DNA of 64,000 bases from Anaerocolumna sp. AGMB13025 (GCF_029689925.1 NZ_CP121445.1:2411001-2475000); one strand, 5' to 3'; counted from the stretch's first letter, positions 1 to 9,349 are shown. Notes: generated by a model not told the origin, from the letters alone. Translations and numbers: made by a program.

Positions 1-2
1 TA

Positions 3-629
3 TATCTTAATAACTATCCGATTGTTACCATAGACAAATATTATGAAAGTTTACCGATTAGTTATGTGGTAAGTGACAATTTTTCGGGGTCATATGAGGC
101 TGTTAATTATCTGATTAAATTAGGACATAAAAAGATAGCTTTCCTATCCGATAACAAAATCGAAGATGCCACCTCTATAAGAAACCGTTATTTTGGTTAC
201 TGCAAGGCGTTAAATGAAAATAATATCCCTATTGATGACCAGCTGGTTAAGATGGGGATTATGGAAGCTGACAGTGATTACAACCTGGTATACAAAGAGG
301 TTTTAAAAGAACTGATTCATAACGGTACAACAGGTATCTGTGGAATAAATGATTATCTGGCCAGCGCTTTGATAAAAGTAGCATCAGAACTTGGAATAAC
401 GGTTCCTGGGCAGCTATCTGTCATTGGTTTTGATAACCTGGAATTTGGTAAGTACCTCTCAGTGCCATTAACGACAGTCCAGCAGAATTTTTATCAAATA
501 GGAAAAGTGGCGGCACAGTTACTGCTTGACCGCATAGAAAACGGCAGTCATGAGTATTTTAAAAGTATAATTCCAACCAAACTAATTGAACGGGATTCCT
601 GCGGTGTTGCTATAAAAGGAAGGATTTAA
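3..629 (+). CDS. LacI/GntR-family sugar regulator, C-terminal ligand-binding part (5' end outside window)
   Basis: The reading frame is open from base 3 with no start in the window, so this is the tail of a gene. It encodes the periplasmic-binding-protein-like effector domain of LacI or AraR/GntR-type regulators: VSDNFSGSYEAVNYLIKLGH, an ICGINDYLASALIKV stretch and the conserved IGFDN (residues counted from the visible part). The helix-turn-helix lies upstream and is not visible, so the subfamily cannot be decided. It is followed after about 150 bp by an alpha-mannosidase gene on the same strand, so it may sense a mannoside or a related sugar and control that gene; this is inferred from position only. 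Confidence 0.85.
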   Translation, partial: YLNNYPIVTIDKYYESLPISYVVSDNFSGSYEAVNYLIKLGHKKIAFLSDNKIEDATSIRNRYFGYCKALNENNIPIDDQLVKMGIMEADSDYNLVYKEVLKELIHNGTTGICGINDYLASALIKVASELGITVPGQLSVIGFDNLEFGKYLSVPLTTVQQNFYQIGKVAAQLLLDRIENGSHEYFKSIIPTKLIERDSCGVAIKGRI

Positions 630-686
630 TTCCAAAAATACCATAAGTTGATATATCAAATTGATTGCTTGTTTATTATGTATCCA

Positions 687-735
687 GTCAGGTAGTAAAA
701 ACCTACTGACCGTCAGGAAGTAAAAACTTACTGTC
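687..735. promoter_or_regulatory. Tandem near-palindromes upstream of the alpha-mannosidase gene
   Basis: Two copies of a 22-24 bp motif, GTCAGGTAGTAAAAACCTAC and GTCAGGAAGTAAAAACTTAC, sit 25 bp apart, 47-95 bp before the mannosidase start. Each is a small dyad (GTAG/CTAC, AAGT/ACTT). A 25-bp period is close to but not exactly two helical turns. They could be operators for the LacI/GntR-type regulator just upstream, or an RNA structure in the leader. No T-run follows, so they are not a terminator. Confidence 0.4.
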
Positions 736-781
736 TGGAATACTTAAGATATTATATAGCCCTAATATAAGGAGAAAAAGA

Positions 782-3700
782 ATGCTAAACGAAAAACAGA
801 TTGAAAGAATGTTAGCGAAGCTAAGGCGTTTTGAAAATACCATAGCTCCTATGATGTTTGAAAAAATTGATGAAGTATCCACTGTGAAGTTCCCTACACC
901 AGAGCAGTATCATGAAATTCCGGATCAAAAGCTATTTACACCCTGCAATAAAGGAGACAGATGGGGTGGAGAAGGTACTTATTGCTGGTTTAAAGGACAA
1001 TATAAAGTGCCGGAGGAATTTGAAGGAAAATCACTTTTCCTTTATCCTAAAATCGAAGGGTATGAAGCACTTTTATGGGTAAATGGAGTTCCCTTTGGTA
1101 CTTTTTGTACAAAAATCGTAATTACTGGACATGGCAATCATTATTGCGATATGTTAAAACAAAACGTAAAAGCCGGTGAGATCATTGACATTGCAGTGGA
1201 ATATTATGCGGGTCATTATGTAATGGGCTGTGAGCCATTTGCAGAAGATCCGAGAAACTCCTATGATTTTTCCTTTAACTCCATGGATATCTGTCTGAAA
1301 AATGAAAGTATTTGCGATTTTTACTTTGATTTAAGAACCTTAAATCAGATGGTAGAAGTATTGGATCATAATAGTTTCCGCCGTGCCGATATTATCAATA
1401 CCCTTTCAAGAGTTCATGAAATTTTGTATTATTCCTATGAGGACATTGATAAAGAAACCTTTATGTCAGCCATGAAGGAAGCAGGGATGTTAATAAAGGA
1501 AAAACTGGTTCAGACCAATTCTGCAACCGCACCTTATGCCGGTTTTATCGGACACTCCCATATGGATACTGCCTGGCTCTGGCACAGAGGGGAAACCGTT
1601 AAAAAATGTGCAAGAACCTATGCAAACCAGACCAATCTAATGGAGCAGTACCCGGAATATAAGTTTATACAAAGTTCTGCCTTTCATAGTGAGGTCATCA
1701 GAAAGAATTATCCTAAGCTGTTTGAAAAACTGGTGGAAAGAGTAGCAGAAGGCAGATATGAGCCAAATGGCGGTGTATGGATTGAATGTGACTGTAATAT
1801 ACCAAGCGGCGAATCTATGATCAGGCAGTTTTTATGGGGGCAGCGCTTTACCAGACAATATTTTAATTATACGGCGGATACCTTCTGGCTTCCGGATACC
1901 TTTGGCTACAGCTCCTCCATACCTCAGATTATGAAAGGCTGCGGTGTAGACTATTTCCTGACAACGAAGATGGCCTGGAATGATACTACGGTTTTCCCCT
2001 ATGATACCTTTTACTGGCAGGGGCTTGACGGCACCAGAGTTTTAACACATTTAAATAAGACCCACATCTGGCCGGATGCAGAAGCACTGATGGAATATGT
2101 AGTGGACGGTAATGACTCCATTAAAGAAAGAACCGTATCCAATATGAGATTATTATCCTACGGTTTTGGAGACGGCGGCGGTGGTCCTCAGTTTGAAATG
2201 ATAGAAATGTCAAGGCGTATTAAGGATTTGGAAGGGCTTCCAAGAACTGGTCATACTACCGTAAGTGAGTTTATGCAGCAGCTGGAAAAAACAGTGATAA
2301 ATCCTTCTGTATATGCAGGAGAGTTATATCTGGAATTACACCGAGGAACCTTAACAAACCAGCATACCATTAAGAGAAATAATCGTCTGGCAGAAATTAA
2401 TTTAAGAAACCTGGAATTTTTAACAGTAAGAGATGCTGTAGAACGTAACATTACCGCTTCCCATGAAAAAATTCATCCTCTGTTAGAAACCCTGTTAATA
2501 AACCAGTTCCACGATATCCTTCCTGGAACCTCTATACCTAGAGTACATGAAGAATCTATAGCAGAAACCACTGAGATAATTAATAAATCCAATGATTATA
2601 TTATGGACTATATTAAAACAGAGCAGAACACAGATATGGTATCAGTGATCAATACACTTTCTTTTGAAAGAAATGATGTTATATACCTGGATTATAAAGA
2701 AGGTTATGTGGTGGAGGGAGCGTATAAACAGCAGATTACCTCTGATGTAAAAGGTAATAAGAAGCTAGCCGTAGCAGGAATAGTGATACCTGCATTTTCC
2801 TCTGTAACATTACAGCTTGTAAAAGGAACCCTTAAGGAAGAATCTGCCTTTATAATAAAGGGAGAAACGGTTACCACCCCTAATGCGAAAGTAGCCTTTG
2901 ACGAAAGAGGTTTTATCACTTCCTTTGTTGACCGAACCATTGACAGGGAATTAAAAGGCGAAGGTTATGCCTTTAATACCTTCCTTATGGCAGAAGATGT
3001 GCCTAATGCCTGGGATAACTGGGATATTGATGCAGATATTGAATTGAAATTTAAAGATTCCGCGGTTTTACTGGGCAGTGAGGTTGTATCTGACGGACCG
3101 GTGGAATTAAGAATACGAAGTGAATATAGACTTAGTGAAAAATCTCTGTTAAAGCAGGATATGATTTTCTTTGCCGACAGCACAGAGGTAAGATTTGAAA
3201 CTATTATGGACTGGCAGGATGACCACAGATTCTTAAAGACAGCCTTTGATACCACCATATTCTCAGACTTTGCAAGACAGGAAGTACAGTTTGGATATAT
3301 CAAGAGACCTACAACCCGTAATACTCCGGAAGAAAAAGCAAAATTCGAAGTATCCAATCATAAATATACGGATTTATCTGAAAATAAATACGGTGTTGCA
3401 ATATTAAATGACTGCAAGTACGGTATCTCTGTGAAAGAATCCAGTTTAAGACTGTCCTTGCATAAAGGCGGCAATAGACCGGATTATAAAGGAGATAAAG
3501 GAATACATGAATGTACGTATTCCTTCTATCCTCATAATGAAGGCTTTGGAGCAGAATCTGTTATAAAACCTGCTTATGAGCTGAATTATAAACCAATCGC
3601 AGTGAAGGGAGTATGGAATAAGGAATCCTTTGCTTCCACCAACCGCAGCAATATTATAATCGAGGCAGTAAAACCTTGCGAAGACGAAGAAAAAGCATAC

Positions 3701-3883
3701 ATTCTTAGATTATATGATGCGGAAGGAACCTATACAAACGTAACTTTGAATATAAATGGTAAGGTAAAAGAAGCTGCTCTTACCAATATGCTGGAGGAAA
3801 CTCTGGAAATCTTACCGGTTTCTAATGGCATTAACCTGGTATTTAAGCCATTTGAAATTAAAACCATTAAGATTAAGTATTAA
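782..3883 (+). CDS. Alpha-mannosidase, glycoside hydrolase family 38
   Basis: A 1033-aa cytoplasmic enzyme expected to release alpha-linked mannose from oligosaccharides or glycans. The GH38 catalytic domain starts near residue 255 with the metal-binding GHSHMDTAWLWHRGET and continues with the nucleophile motif FWLPDTFGYSS (Asp372) and a DGGGGP loop near residue 465. The helical linker contains NQFHDILPGTS near residue 578, also typical. Residues from about 650 on form the beta-sandwich domains. Length fits the bacterial Ams1/MngB type. No signal peptide. AAGGAG lies 7 bases before the ATG. It stands alone between a sugar regulator and a strong terminator. Substrate linkage cannot be read from sequence. 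Confidence 0.95.
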   Translation: MLNEKQIERMLAKLRRFENTIAPMMFEKIDEVSTVKFPTPEQYHEIPDQKLFTPCNKGDRWGGEGTYCWFKGQYKVPEEFEGKSLFLYPKIEGYEALLWVNGVPFGTFCTKIVITGHGNHYCDMLKQNVKAGEIIDIAVEYYAGHYVMGCEPFAEDPRNSYDFSFNSMDICLKNESICDFYFDLRTLNQMVEVLDHNSFRRADIINTLSRVHEILYYSYEDIDKETFMSAMKEAGMLIKEKLVQTNSATAPYAGFIGHSHMDTAWLWHRGETVKKCARTYANQTNLMEQYPEYKFIQSSAFHSEVIRKNYPKLFEKLVERVAEGRYEPNGGVWIECDCNIPSGESMIRQFLWGQRFTRQYFNYTADTFWLPDTFGYSSSIPQIMKGCGVDYFLTTKMAWNDTTVFPYDTFYWQGLDGTRVLTHLNKTHIWPDAEALMEYVVDGNDSIKERTVSNMRLLSYGFGDGGGGPQFEMIEMSRRIKDLEGLPRTGHTTVSEFMQQLEKTVINPSVYAGELYLELHRGTLTNQHTIKRNNRLAEINLRNLEFLTVRDAVERNITASHEKIHPLLETLLINQFHDILPGTSIPRVHEESIAETTEIINKSNDYIMDYIKTEQNTDMVSVINTLSFERNDVIYLDYKEGYVVEGAYKQQITSDVKGNKKLAVAGIVIPAFSSVTLQLVKGTLKEESAFIIKGETVTTPNAKVAFDERGFITSFVDRTIDRELKGEGYAFNTFLMAEDVPNAWDNWDIDADIELKFKDSAVLLGSEVVSDGPVELRIRSEYRLSEKSLLKQDMIFFADSTEVRFETIMDWQDDHRFLKTAFDTTIFSDFARQEVQFGYIKRPTTRNTPEEKAKFEVSNHKYTDLSENKYGVAILNDCKYGISVKESSLRLSLHKGGNRPDYKGDKGIHECTYSFYPHNEGFGAESVIKPAYELNYKPIAVKGVWNKESFASTNRSNIIIEAVKPCEDEEKAYILRLYDAEGTYTNVTLNINGKVKEAALTNMLEETLEILPVSNGINLVFKPFEIKTIKIKY

Positions 3884-3920
3884 ATATGATTATTAATAAC
3901 TGTCCAGTCAGTAATTAATG

Positions 3921-3960
3921 AAAAAGGGAAGCCAAACGAATATAGAGCTTCCCTTTTTAT
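3921..3960 (+). terminator. Rho-independent terminator of the alpha-mannosidase gene
   Basis: Perfect stem AAAGGGAAGC / GCTTCCCTTT with a 14-nt loop followed by TTTTTATT. A run of A's on the left arm means it could also act on the other strand. Confidence 0.9.
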
Positions 3961-4130
3961 TATCTGCTCTTTACTCATGGATATCCATCGTGATTGTTAT
4001 AGCAAAACTCAAAAGATTTGACCGGTCACCGCATACCTGGGCTTTTCAACTTTAAATAAGCGTAATGAAAAACAACTAATCAAAATATGACATGCAGCTG
4101 TCAAATTATATGTGTTATCTTATTAGAAAA

Positions 4131-4270
4131 GGTATAAATAAAGGTATGGAAAAGGTATAAATAAAGGTATGGAAAAGGTATAAATAAAGGTATGGAAAAG
4201 GTATAAATAAAGGTATTAGAAAAAGGCATAAATAAAGGTATTAGAAATAAAAAAAGGTATAAAAAAAGGT
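4131..4270 (+). repeat. 23-bp tandem repeat directly upstream of the GyrI-like gene
   Basis: The unit GGTATAAATAAAGGTATGG plus AAAA repeats with a strict 23-bp period at 4131, 4154, 4177 and 4200, then decays into shorter A-rich AGGTATAAA variants up to about 4270. The array occupies the promoter/leader region of the gene starting at 4314. A 76-aa frame on the opposite strand (FIYTFSIPLFIPF-type repeats) is only a by-product of this low-complexity DNA. Confidence 0.9.
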
Positions 4271-4313
4271 ATAAAACAGATATAGAAAAGGAATAGAAAG
4301 GAAGACTAGGTAT

Positions 4314-4982
4314 ATGAAGAATGCAGATCATAAAATAGATTATAAAAAAGAATATAAGGATTTATATCTGCCAAAGCCAGAGCCGGCAAAAATCTATGTA
4401 CCGGCTATGAATTTTATTATGATTGACGGAAAAGGTGATCCTAATAGTAAGGGTGGAGAATATGAAAAGACCTTAGAAATTTTGTATGCTTTGACCTTTA
4501 CAATCAAGATGAGCATAAAAAGCGGACAGGAACCCAAGGGTTATTTTGAATATGTGGTGCCGCCGCTGGAAGGCTTATGGTGGATGGAGGAGGATGATCT
4601 GATGGATTTTACCAGAAAGGATAAATATTGTTTTACCTCCATGATAAGGCAGCCAAAATTCGTTACGAAGGATGTGTTCTCCTGGGCACTACAGGAAGTG
4701 GGCAGAAAAAGACAAGATTTAAATTTAAGCAAGGCAAGGTTTGAAACCTTTGAAGAGGGCTTGTGTGTTCAGATTTTACATATTGGACCTTATGAAACAG
4801 AAGCCCAGTCAGTTGCTAAGATGGAAGCTTACATCAAGGAACATCATTTAAAAGACGACATTATGGCAGTTCTTCCGGACGGGAATATCAGAAGACATCA
4901 TGAAATCTATTTATCAGACCCCAGAAAATCCTTACCGGATAGACGTAAAACAGTAATAAGGCATCCGGTAAGCACACTCTAA
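4314..4982 (+). CDS. GyrI-like small-molecule-binding domain protein
   Basis: A 222-aa soluble protein of the GyrI-like/SHS2 small-molecule-binding class (COG4832-type conserved proteins). Visible hallmarks are VPAMNFIMIDGKGDPN near residue 30, the LEGLWWMEE block near 85, and VQILHIGPYETEAQSVAKM near 155, followed by HEIYLSDPRKS near the C terminus. Relatives are stand-alone domains that bind hydrophobic or aromatic ligands; the ligand here is unknown. A GAAAGGAAG ribosome binding site lies 12-15 bases before ATG. The 23-bp array precedes it. Confidence 0.85.
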   Translation: MKNADHKIDYKKEYKDLYLPKPEPAKIYVPAMNFIMIDGKGDPNSKGGEYEKTLEILYALTFTIKMSIKSGQEPKGYFEYVVPPLEGLWWMEEDDLMDFTRKDKYCFTSMIRQPKFVTKDVFSWALQEVGRKRQDLNLSKARFETFEEGLCVQILHIGPYETEAQSVAKMEAYIKEHHLKDDIMAVLPDGNIRRHHEIYLSDPRKSLPDRRKTVIRHPVSTL

Positions 4983-5015
4983 CTTGTTAAATAAATTATT
5001 CTAATCGGTAAATTA

Positions 5016-5396
5016 TTATTTCGTGGCGTCATAAGGACAGTAATGAGGGATTTTTGACTGAAATTCTTTTAGATTAATAATACGGTTATTCGGGTTGAAT
5101 TCAATTATGGACACACCGTCAAATTCGCTGGTCACACCATCATATTCGCATTTGAAATACCAATTGACGGCGGTGAAATTCCCCTGGTGTATAAACTGCG
5201 TAATATCCCAAGCCAAAACTGACCCGCGTTTCTGCCAGTCCTCAAACCATGTTTCAATCATTGCAAGCCCGTAATAGATCGGTCCGTAACACTCGCTGTA
5301 AATAGCTTCCGGGTCAAAGGTAGTACTTAATATGCTGCTGTTTTTAGAAATCCAACATTGGAAATAATTATGAATTAGATGTTCGCGTTCGGTCAT
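5016..5396 (-). CDS. SnoaL-like / NTF2-fold protein
   Basis: A 126-aa protein with the small cone-fold pattern of SnoaL-like/nuclear transport factor 2 proteins: N-terminal helices (MTEREHLIHNYFQCWISK), a DPEAIYSECYGP segment, then AVNWYFKCEYDG and FDGVSIIEFNPNNRI strands and a C-terminal LKEFQSK. Members bind or transform small molecules; no function can be assigned. The frame is open 11 codons further upstream, but AGGAGG sits directly before the internal ATG at 5396, so that start is preferred. It is convergent with the GyrI-like gene. Confidence 0.75.
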   Translation of the reverse strand: MTEREHLIHNYFQCWISKNSSILSTTFDPEAIYSECYGPIYYGLAMIETWFEDWQKRGSVLAWDITQFIHQGNFTAVNWYFKCEYDGVTSEFDGVSIIEFNPNNRIINLKEFQSKIPHYCPYDATK

Positions 5397-5759
5397 AAAA
5401 CCTCCTTCTATAAAGCATAGTTCATGCATTAATTAGTAATCACTGTATGCTTGTTACAAATAATCAGTAAATATATAAAAAAGAAATTTCAGGGTAAAGA
5501 ATGAATGGTAGCATACTGATTTTAGCATAATAATAAAAAGTTTACAAATACTACATTTTTTCGTTTATAAATCACATCGTGTTATTTTAAAGCATTAATA
5601 ATAATGATTTGATATTTGATATTAAATATTATAGTATTTAAGATTCCCTTAATTGTCCGCTTATTCATTTAAATCCCAGTATGATTTATATTTAATTGTG
5701 CAAATTAAATATAAATACTAAAAAAATTAAAATTAAACGGTTTGATTACGGAGGAGAGA
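5397..5759. other. AT-rich spacer
   Basis: Divergent promoter region between the SnoaL-like gene and the small gene at 5760. I see no repeat or stable hairpin and no recognisable small gene in it. Confidence 0.5.
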
Positions 5760-6029
5760 ATGGAAGAGTTATATTTAGAAACAAAAGAGGGTAAGGTTAA
5801 GATCGATGACAGGATCGCTCAGAAATACGATTTAAAAAAAGGAACGGTTTCCCCTTTTACGCAAAATCATATTGTAGATAAAGCGGGAGAGTTTAAGCGG
5901 GAAGAGCCACCCAAGAAACGAGATTCGATAAATCAGGGGGATGATGAAATCGAAGAAATGGAAAATGGCTTTTATTTATCCACATCAGAAATGCTTGATA
6001 TTGCCCAGGGAGTAGACTCTGATTTTTAA
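5760..6029 (+). CDS. Small acidic protein of unknown function
   Basis: An 89-aa hydrophilic, charged protein, not recognised. N-terminal half MEELYLETKEGKVKIDDRIA, a basic-acidic middle (REEPPKKRDS) and a C-terminal FYLSTSEMLDIAQGVDSDF. No signal peptide or membrane segment. The frame is open from 5742, but GGAGGAG just upstream of the ATG at 5760 fixes the start there. It is monocistronic: a long AT-rich region precedes it and a long stem-loop follows. Real gene likely because of the ideal ribosome binding site. Confidence 0.65.
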   Translation: MEELYLETKEGKVKIDDRIAQKYDLKKGTVSPFTQNHIVDKAGEFKREEPPKKRDSINQGDDEIEEMENGFYLSTSEMLDIAQGVDSDF

Positions 6030-6038
6030 CACTCATCA

Positions 6039-6113
6039 AGGGACTGCCACAAAGTTATAGAATATAGAACCTTAAGTACAGGTAATTTATTCTACAGCTT
6101 TGCGACAGTCCCT
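6039..6113. repeat. 75-bp long stem-loop / miniature inverted repeat
   Basis: 26-nt arms (6039-6064 and 6088-6113) pair with only a few mismatches. Ends are AGGGACTGCCACAAAG and its complement CTTTGCGACAGTCCCT. No clear T-run follows. The ends resemble GGGACTGTCGCAAA-type ends common on insertion sequences and MITEs, so it may be a miniature element now serving as a terminator for the small gene. Confidence 0.6.
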
Positions 6114-6141
6114 ATATTATCTTTTAACCTACCTTGACGCC

Positions 6142-6169
6142 GCATATCACAAGAAATTTGTGATACTGC
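6142..6169 (-). repeat. GCAGTATC/GATATGC hairpin, copy 1 (minus orientation)
   Basis: Read on the minus strand: GCAGTATCACAAA, short loop, TTGTGATATGC. The same closing sequence with a different upper stem occurs at 30149-30177 and 43227-43255. Confidence 0.6.
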
Positions 6170-6193
6170 TGAGAATAAATATCCTCCCAAGAC

Positions 6194-6222
6194 TTGCATT
6201 TATTTCCTGTACAACTTATAAT
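6194..6222 (+). promoter_or_regulatory. SigA-type promoter for the TPR lipoprotein-hflX operon
   Basis: TTGCAT (6194-6199) and TATAAT (6217-6222) with a 17-bp spacer, about 75 bp before the TPR lipoprotein start. Confidence 0.65.
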
Positions 6223-6296
6223 AGCAGTAGTGTTCCTATAAGGTGGAAGGCAGATTAATTAGTACGTGAAATAAAAATTTGGACAGGAGTCGGGGA

Positions 6297-7499
6297 ATGA
6301 ATAAAAAAAGATTAATAAGTGCGATGCTTCTAATTATGGCTGTTTTATTACTTGGCGGCTGTGGTTCGAAATCAGCTGGCAGTTATCATAAAGAAGGATT
6401 GGAATATTTCTCTAACGGTAATTATGAAAAGGCAGAAGCCAGTTTGGCAAAAGCAATCCAAATGAACGGTGACCGTGCAGATTATTATATTGATTATGCA
6501 ATGACTTTAGTACAGCTTAAGCGGTATGAAGAAGCCTTACAAAATCTAAACCGGGCAATCCTAGATAAAGATAACAGTATCGTTAATAAAAATAATAAAT
6601 TAGCTTACAGAGCAAAGGGTATTACATATTTTAAATCCCATGACTATAAAAAAGCAATAGAACAGTTTGATAAAGCACTGGCAATTAATGAATTAAGAGA
6701 TTTAGATATGGATATCTTAAGCTATAAAGGAAATTCCCAAGCAAAATCAGGTCTTTTTGATGAGGCGGTCAAAACCTATACGGACCTCTTAAAGAGCAAC
6801 CCATCGGATGCTTATACCTATTACAGCAGGGCTTATGGGTACCGGATGCTTAAAAGTTATGATAAAAGTCAGGCAGATTATGATAAAGCTATAAAACTGG
6901 ATAACAAAAATTATGATTATTATTTCGGAAAATATTTTCTGCTGATAGAAAAAGGTGATAAAGACAATGCTGAAGCTGTTTTAAAAATGGCCTCCAACAT
7001 AAAAGGCACCAATCAGGAGGACAACTTCAATCTTGCGAAAGTTCATTACTATATGGGCAACTATGAGGATGCAATCAGAGAATTCAGTGAAGCCTTTAAG
7101 AATGGATTTGCAGAAAGCTATTTTTTCCTGGGCAGTATTTATGAACAGAAAGAGGATTACGATAATGCGGTATATAATTACAGCATGTATATAAAAGAAG
7201 CAGCCTATATACCTTCTGCCGCTGTTTATAATCAGATTGCCTACAGCCTGATTAAAGTTAAAAACTACGATGAAGCTCTGTCCTATCTACAGACAGGCTT
7301 AAAATACAACGATATTGAATATGAACAGTCAATGAAACGGAATGAAATTGTAGTATATGAGAATATGGGTGATTATGAAAAAGCCAATGCTCTCATGAAA
7401 GATTACTTAAAAGTGTATACTGAGGATGAGGAAGCCAAGACGGAAAGTGTATTTATTAAGAACAGGCTACCGGAAGCTAGTACGCCGCATAAAGAATAA
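6297..7499 (+). CDS. TPR-repeat lipoprotein
   Basis: A 400-aa lipoprotein: signal peptide MNKKRLISAMLLIMAVLLL and lipobox LLGGC (Cys22), then at least eight tetratricopeptide-type repeats (for example NGNYEKAEASLAKAIQMN, LKRYEEALQNLNRAILD, HDYKKAIEQFDKALAIN). It is expected outside the membrane as a protein-protein interaction scaffold; the partner is unknown. The frame opens 18 bases earlier at a TTG, but AGGAG upstream of the ATG at 6297 and the signal peptide fix the start. hflX follows after 23 bp, so the two are probably co-transcribed. Confidence 0.85.
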   Translation: MNKKRLISAMLLIMAVLLLGGCGSKSAGSYHKEGLEYFSNGNYEKAEASLAKAIQMNGDRADYYIDYAMTLVQLKRYEEALQNLNRAILDKDNSIVNKNNKLAYRAKGITYFKSHDYKKAIEQFDKALAINELRDLDMDILSYKGNSQAKSGLFDEAVKTYTDLLKSNPSDAYTYYSRAYGYRMLKSYDKSQADYDKAIKLDNKNYDYYFGKYFLLIEKGDKDNAEAVLKMASNIKGTNQEDNFNLAKVHYYMGNYEDAIREFSEAFKNGFAESYFFLGSIYEQKEDYDNAVYNYSMYIKEAAYIPSAAVYNQIAYSLIKVKNYDEALSYLQTGLKYNDIEYEQSMKRNEIVVYENMGDYEKANALMKDYLKVYTEDEEAKTESVFIKNRLPEASTPHKE

Positions 7500-7522
7500 T
7501 TAAGAATTGATAGGAGTTTTAA

Positions 7523-8767
7523 ATGGGTGAACTGTATGAAATAAAGGAAAAGGAAGAACGTCTTGTCCTGGTAGGAGTAGCAGTCAATGATGGAGATGAT
7601 ACGGCTGAATCATTGGATGAATTAGAGGAGTTAGCAAAAACAGCCGGAGCAATAACCGTGGCTAAAGTGATACAAAACCGGGAAAGTGTTCACCCTGGAA
7701 CCTATATTGGTAAAGGTAAAATTGAGGAAATAAAGGAATTATTGTTTAAACTAGAGGCTACCGGTGTTGTCTGTGATGATGAGTTATCACCAGCCCAGCT
7801 TAAAAATCTGGAGGATGCACTGGAAGCAAAGGTAATGGACAGGACGATATTAATTCTTGATATTTTTGCACAGCATGCAACTACGAAAGAAGGCAAAATT
7901 CAGGTGGAACTAGCACAATTAAAATACCGTTCCACCAGACTGGTAGGTATGCGCAACTCTATGTCCAGACTTGGCGGTGGTATCGGAACTAGAGGACCTG
8001 GTGAAAAGAAACTGGAAGTGGACCGAAGATTAATCAGGGACCGAATCTCCCAATTAAATAAAGAGCTGTCAGAAGTGAAGCAGTACAGGGAGACTTCAAG
8101 GGAATTACGAAGTAAAGGTGCTATTCCAATTGCTGCTATTGTAGGTTATACCAATGCCGGAAAGTCTACCTTGTTAAACCAGCTAACCAGCGCCGGAGTG
8201 TTAGAAGAGGATAAGCTGTTTGCAACCCTTGACCCAACAACCAGAAATCTGGTACTGCCAAGCGGGCAGCAGATTTTATTAACGGATACGGTAGGGTTTA
8301 TCAGAAAGCTCCCGCATCATTTAATTGAAGCTTTTAGAAGTACCCTGGAAGAAGCTAAATATGCAGATATAATCCTTCATGTGGTGGACAGCGCAAATCC
8401 TGCAGCATATAAACAGATGCATGTGGTATATGAAACCTTAGCTAATCTTGGTGTGAAAGATAAACCTGTAATCACAGCATTTAACAAACAGGATTTGTTA
8501 GTAACGGAACTTATCATAAAAGACTTTAAAGCCGATAAAGTAGTTAAGATTTCTGCTAAACAGAAAAAAGGTCTGGAGGAGCTTCAGGAAATCTTTGAAG
8601 AGATTCTGAGGGAACGTAAGATTCTTGTGGAACGAGTATTTTCTTATCAGGATGCCGGCAAGATTCAGATTATAAGAAAATATGGACAGCTGCTGGAAGA
8701 AGAATATCAGTCAGAAGGTATCTATGTAAAAGCTTATGTGCCGAAAGATATTTATAATCAAATATAA
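7523..8767 (+). CDS. hflX: GTPase HflX, ribosome-associated
   Basis: A 414-aa HflX GTPase, the ribosome-splitting/rescue factor of the Obg-HflX class. N-terminal HflX domain with VHPGTYIGKGKIEEIK (about residue 57) and GVVCDDELSPAQLKNLE; coiled linker with GGGIGTRGPGEKKLEVDRR; G domain from about 205 with GYTNAGKST (residues 208-216, G1), the LFATLDPTTR switch I region, DTVGF (G3), NKQD (G4) and SAK (G5). Length is normal. Ribosome binding site ATAGGAG. It ends before a terminator at 8845. Confidence 0.97.
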   Translation: MGELYEIKEKEERLVLVGVAVNDGDDTAESLDELEELAKTAGAITVAKVIQNRESVHPGTYIGKGKIEEIKELLFKLEATGVVCDDELSPAQLKNLEDALEAKVMDRTILILDIFAQHATTKEGKIQVELAQLKYRSTRLVGMRNSMSRLGGGIGTRGPGEKKLEVDRRLIRDRISQLNKELSEVKQYRETSRELRSKGAIPIAAIVGYTNAGKSTLLNQLTSAGVLEEDKLFATLDPTTRNLVLPSGQQILLTDTVGFIRKLPHHLIEAFRSTLEEAKYADIILHVVDSANPAAYKQMHVVYETLANLGVKDKPVITAFNKQDLLVTELIIKDFKADKVVKISAKQKKGLEELQEIFEEILRERKILVERVFSYQDAGKIQIIRKYGQLLEEEYQSEGIYVKAYVPKDIYNQI

Positions 8768-8844
8768 GAAGCAAAAAAAGCAGAGAAGTGAAAAATCCGG
8801 TATTCATAACGTTCCAAATAAATTTTAATATATAATTAGCCGCA

Positions 8845-8915
8845 AGAGGGCCGCTGATAATAAGTGTAAGGTTTACGTCTGATAACTTAGTATCTGCGGT
8901 CCTTTTGTTTAATAT
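8845..8915 (+). terminator. Terminator after hflX
   Basis: Imperfect stem AGAGGGCCGCTGATAATAAG / CTTAGTATCTGCGGTCCTTT with a roughly 25-nt loop and a TTTTGTTT tail. The remaining stretch to the NrdR boxes at 9296 is very AT-rich and I see nothing else in it. Confidence 0.65.
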
Positions 8916-9295
8916 CCAGACGGAGGATTGGATTTTTAACTATAATGAGAAGTATTTTTTTTTTTAACCAGAAAGAGAGGTATATTTTTAATAAGAAAGA
9001 TCAATACCATTTTTATCTATTGACAAAGCTCCTTAAAAGGTATAAAAAAGTAAATGGAATATTATGGTAATTGTATGTATTTATAATAAGATTACAAGTA
9101 TAAATATTTTATTTTATTAATTGATTATAAAATTAACAACTTAAGATGAAATTACATAAATTGAATTAATTATTTTAATATTTTAGATATTTATGCTATT
9201 TCATAAAAAGAAGGTATAGTGTTTTGAATTGGCTCTATTTTTAACTAAATTTCAGAATTCAGGAAAGTAAATGGGTATTAAGGACTAGAATAAAA

Positions 9296-9342
9296 CCACA
9301 ATATATAGTGGTATAAAAATAGTTCAAATATATATGTTGTAT
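9296..9342. promoter_or_regulatory. Pair of NrdR boxes
   Basis: CCACAATATATAGTGG (9296-9311) is an almost exact match to the known NrdR consensus acaCwAtATaTwGtgt. A second, weaker box (AATATATATGTTGTAT, 9327-9342, 11 of 16 by eye) starts exactly 31 bp downstream, the usual three-turn spacing. They lie just upstream of the nrdD promoter, so the deoxynucleotide-sensing repressor NrdR probably controls nrdD. Confidence 0.8.
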
Positions 9343-9349
9343 CATGCTC

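Noticed and set aside
4101-4331. 76-codon minus-strand frame (FIYTFSIPLFIPF repeats)
   Set aside because: Pure product of the 23-bp A-rich tandem repeat on the other strand.
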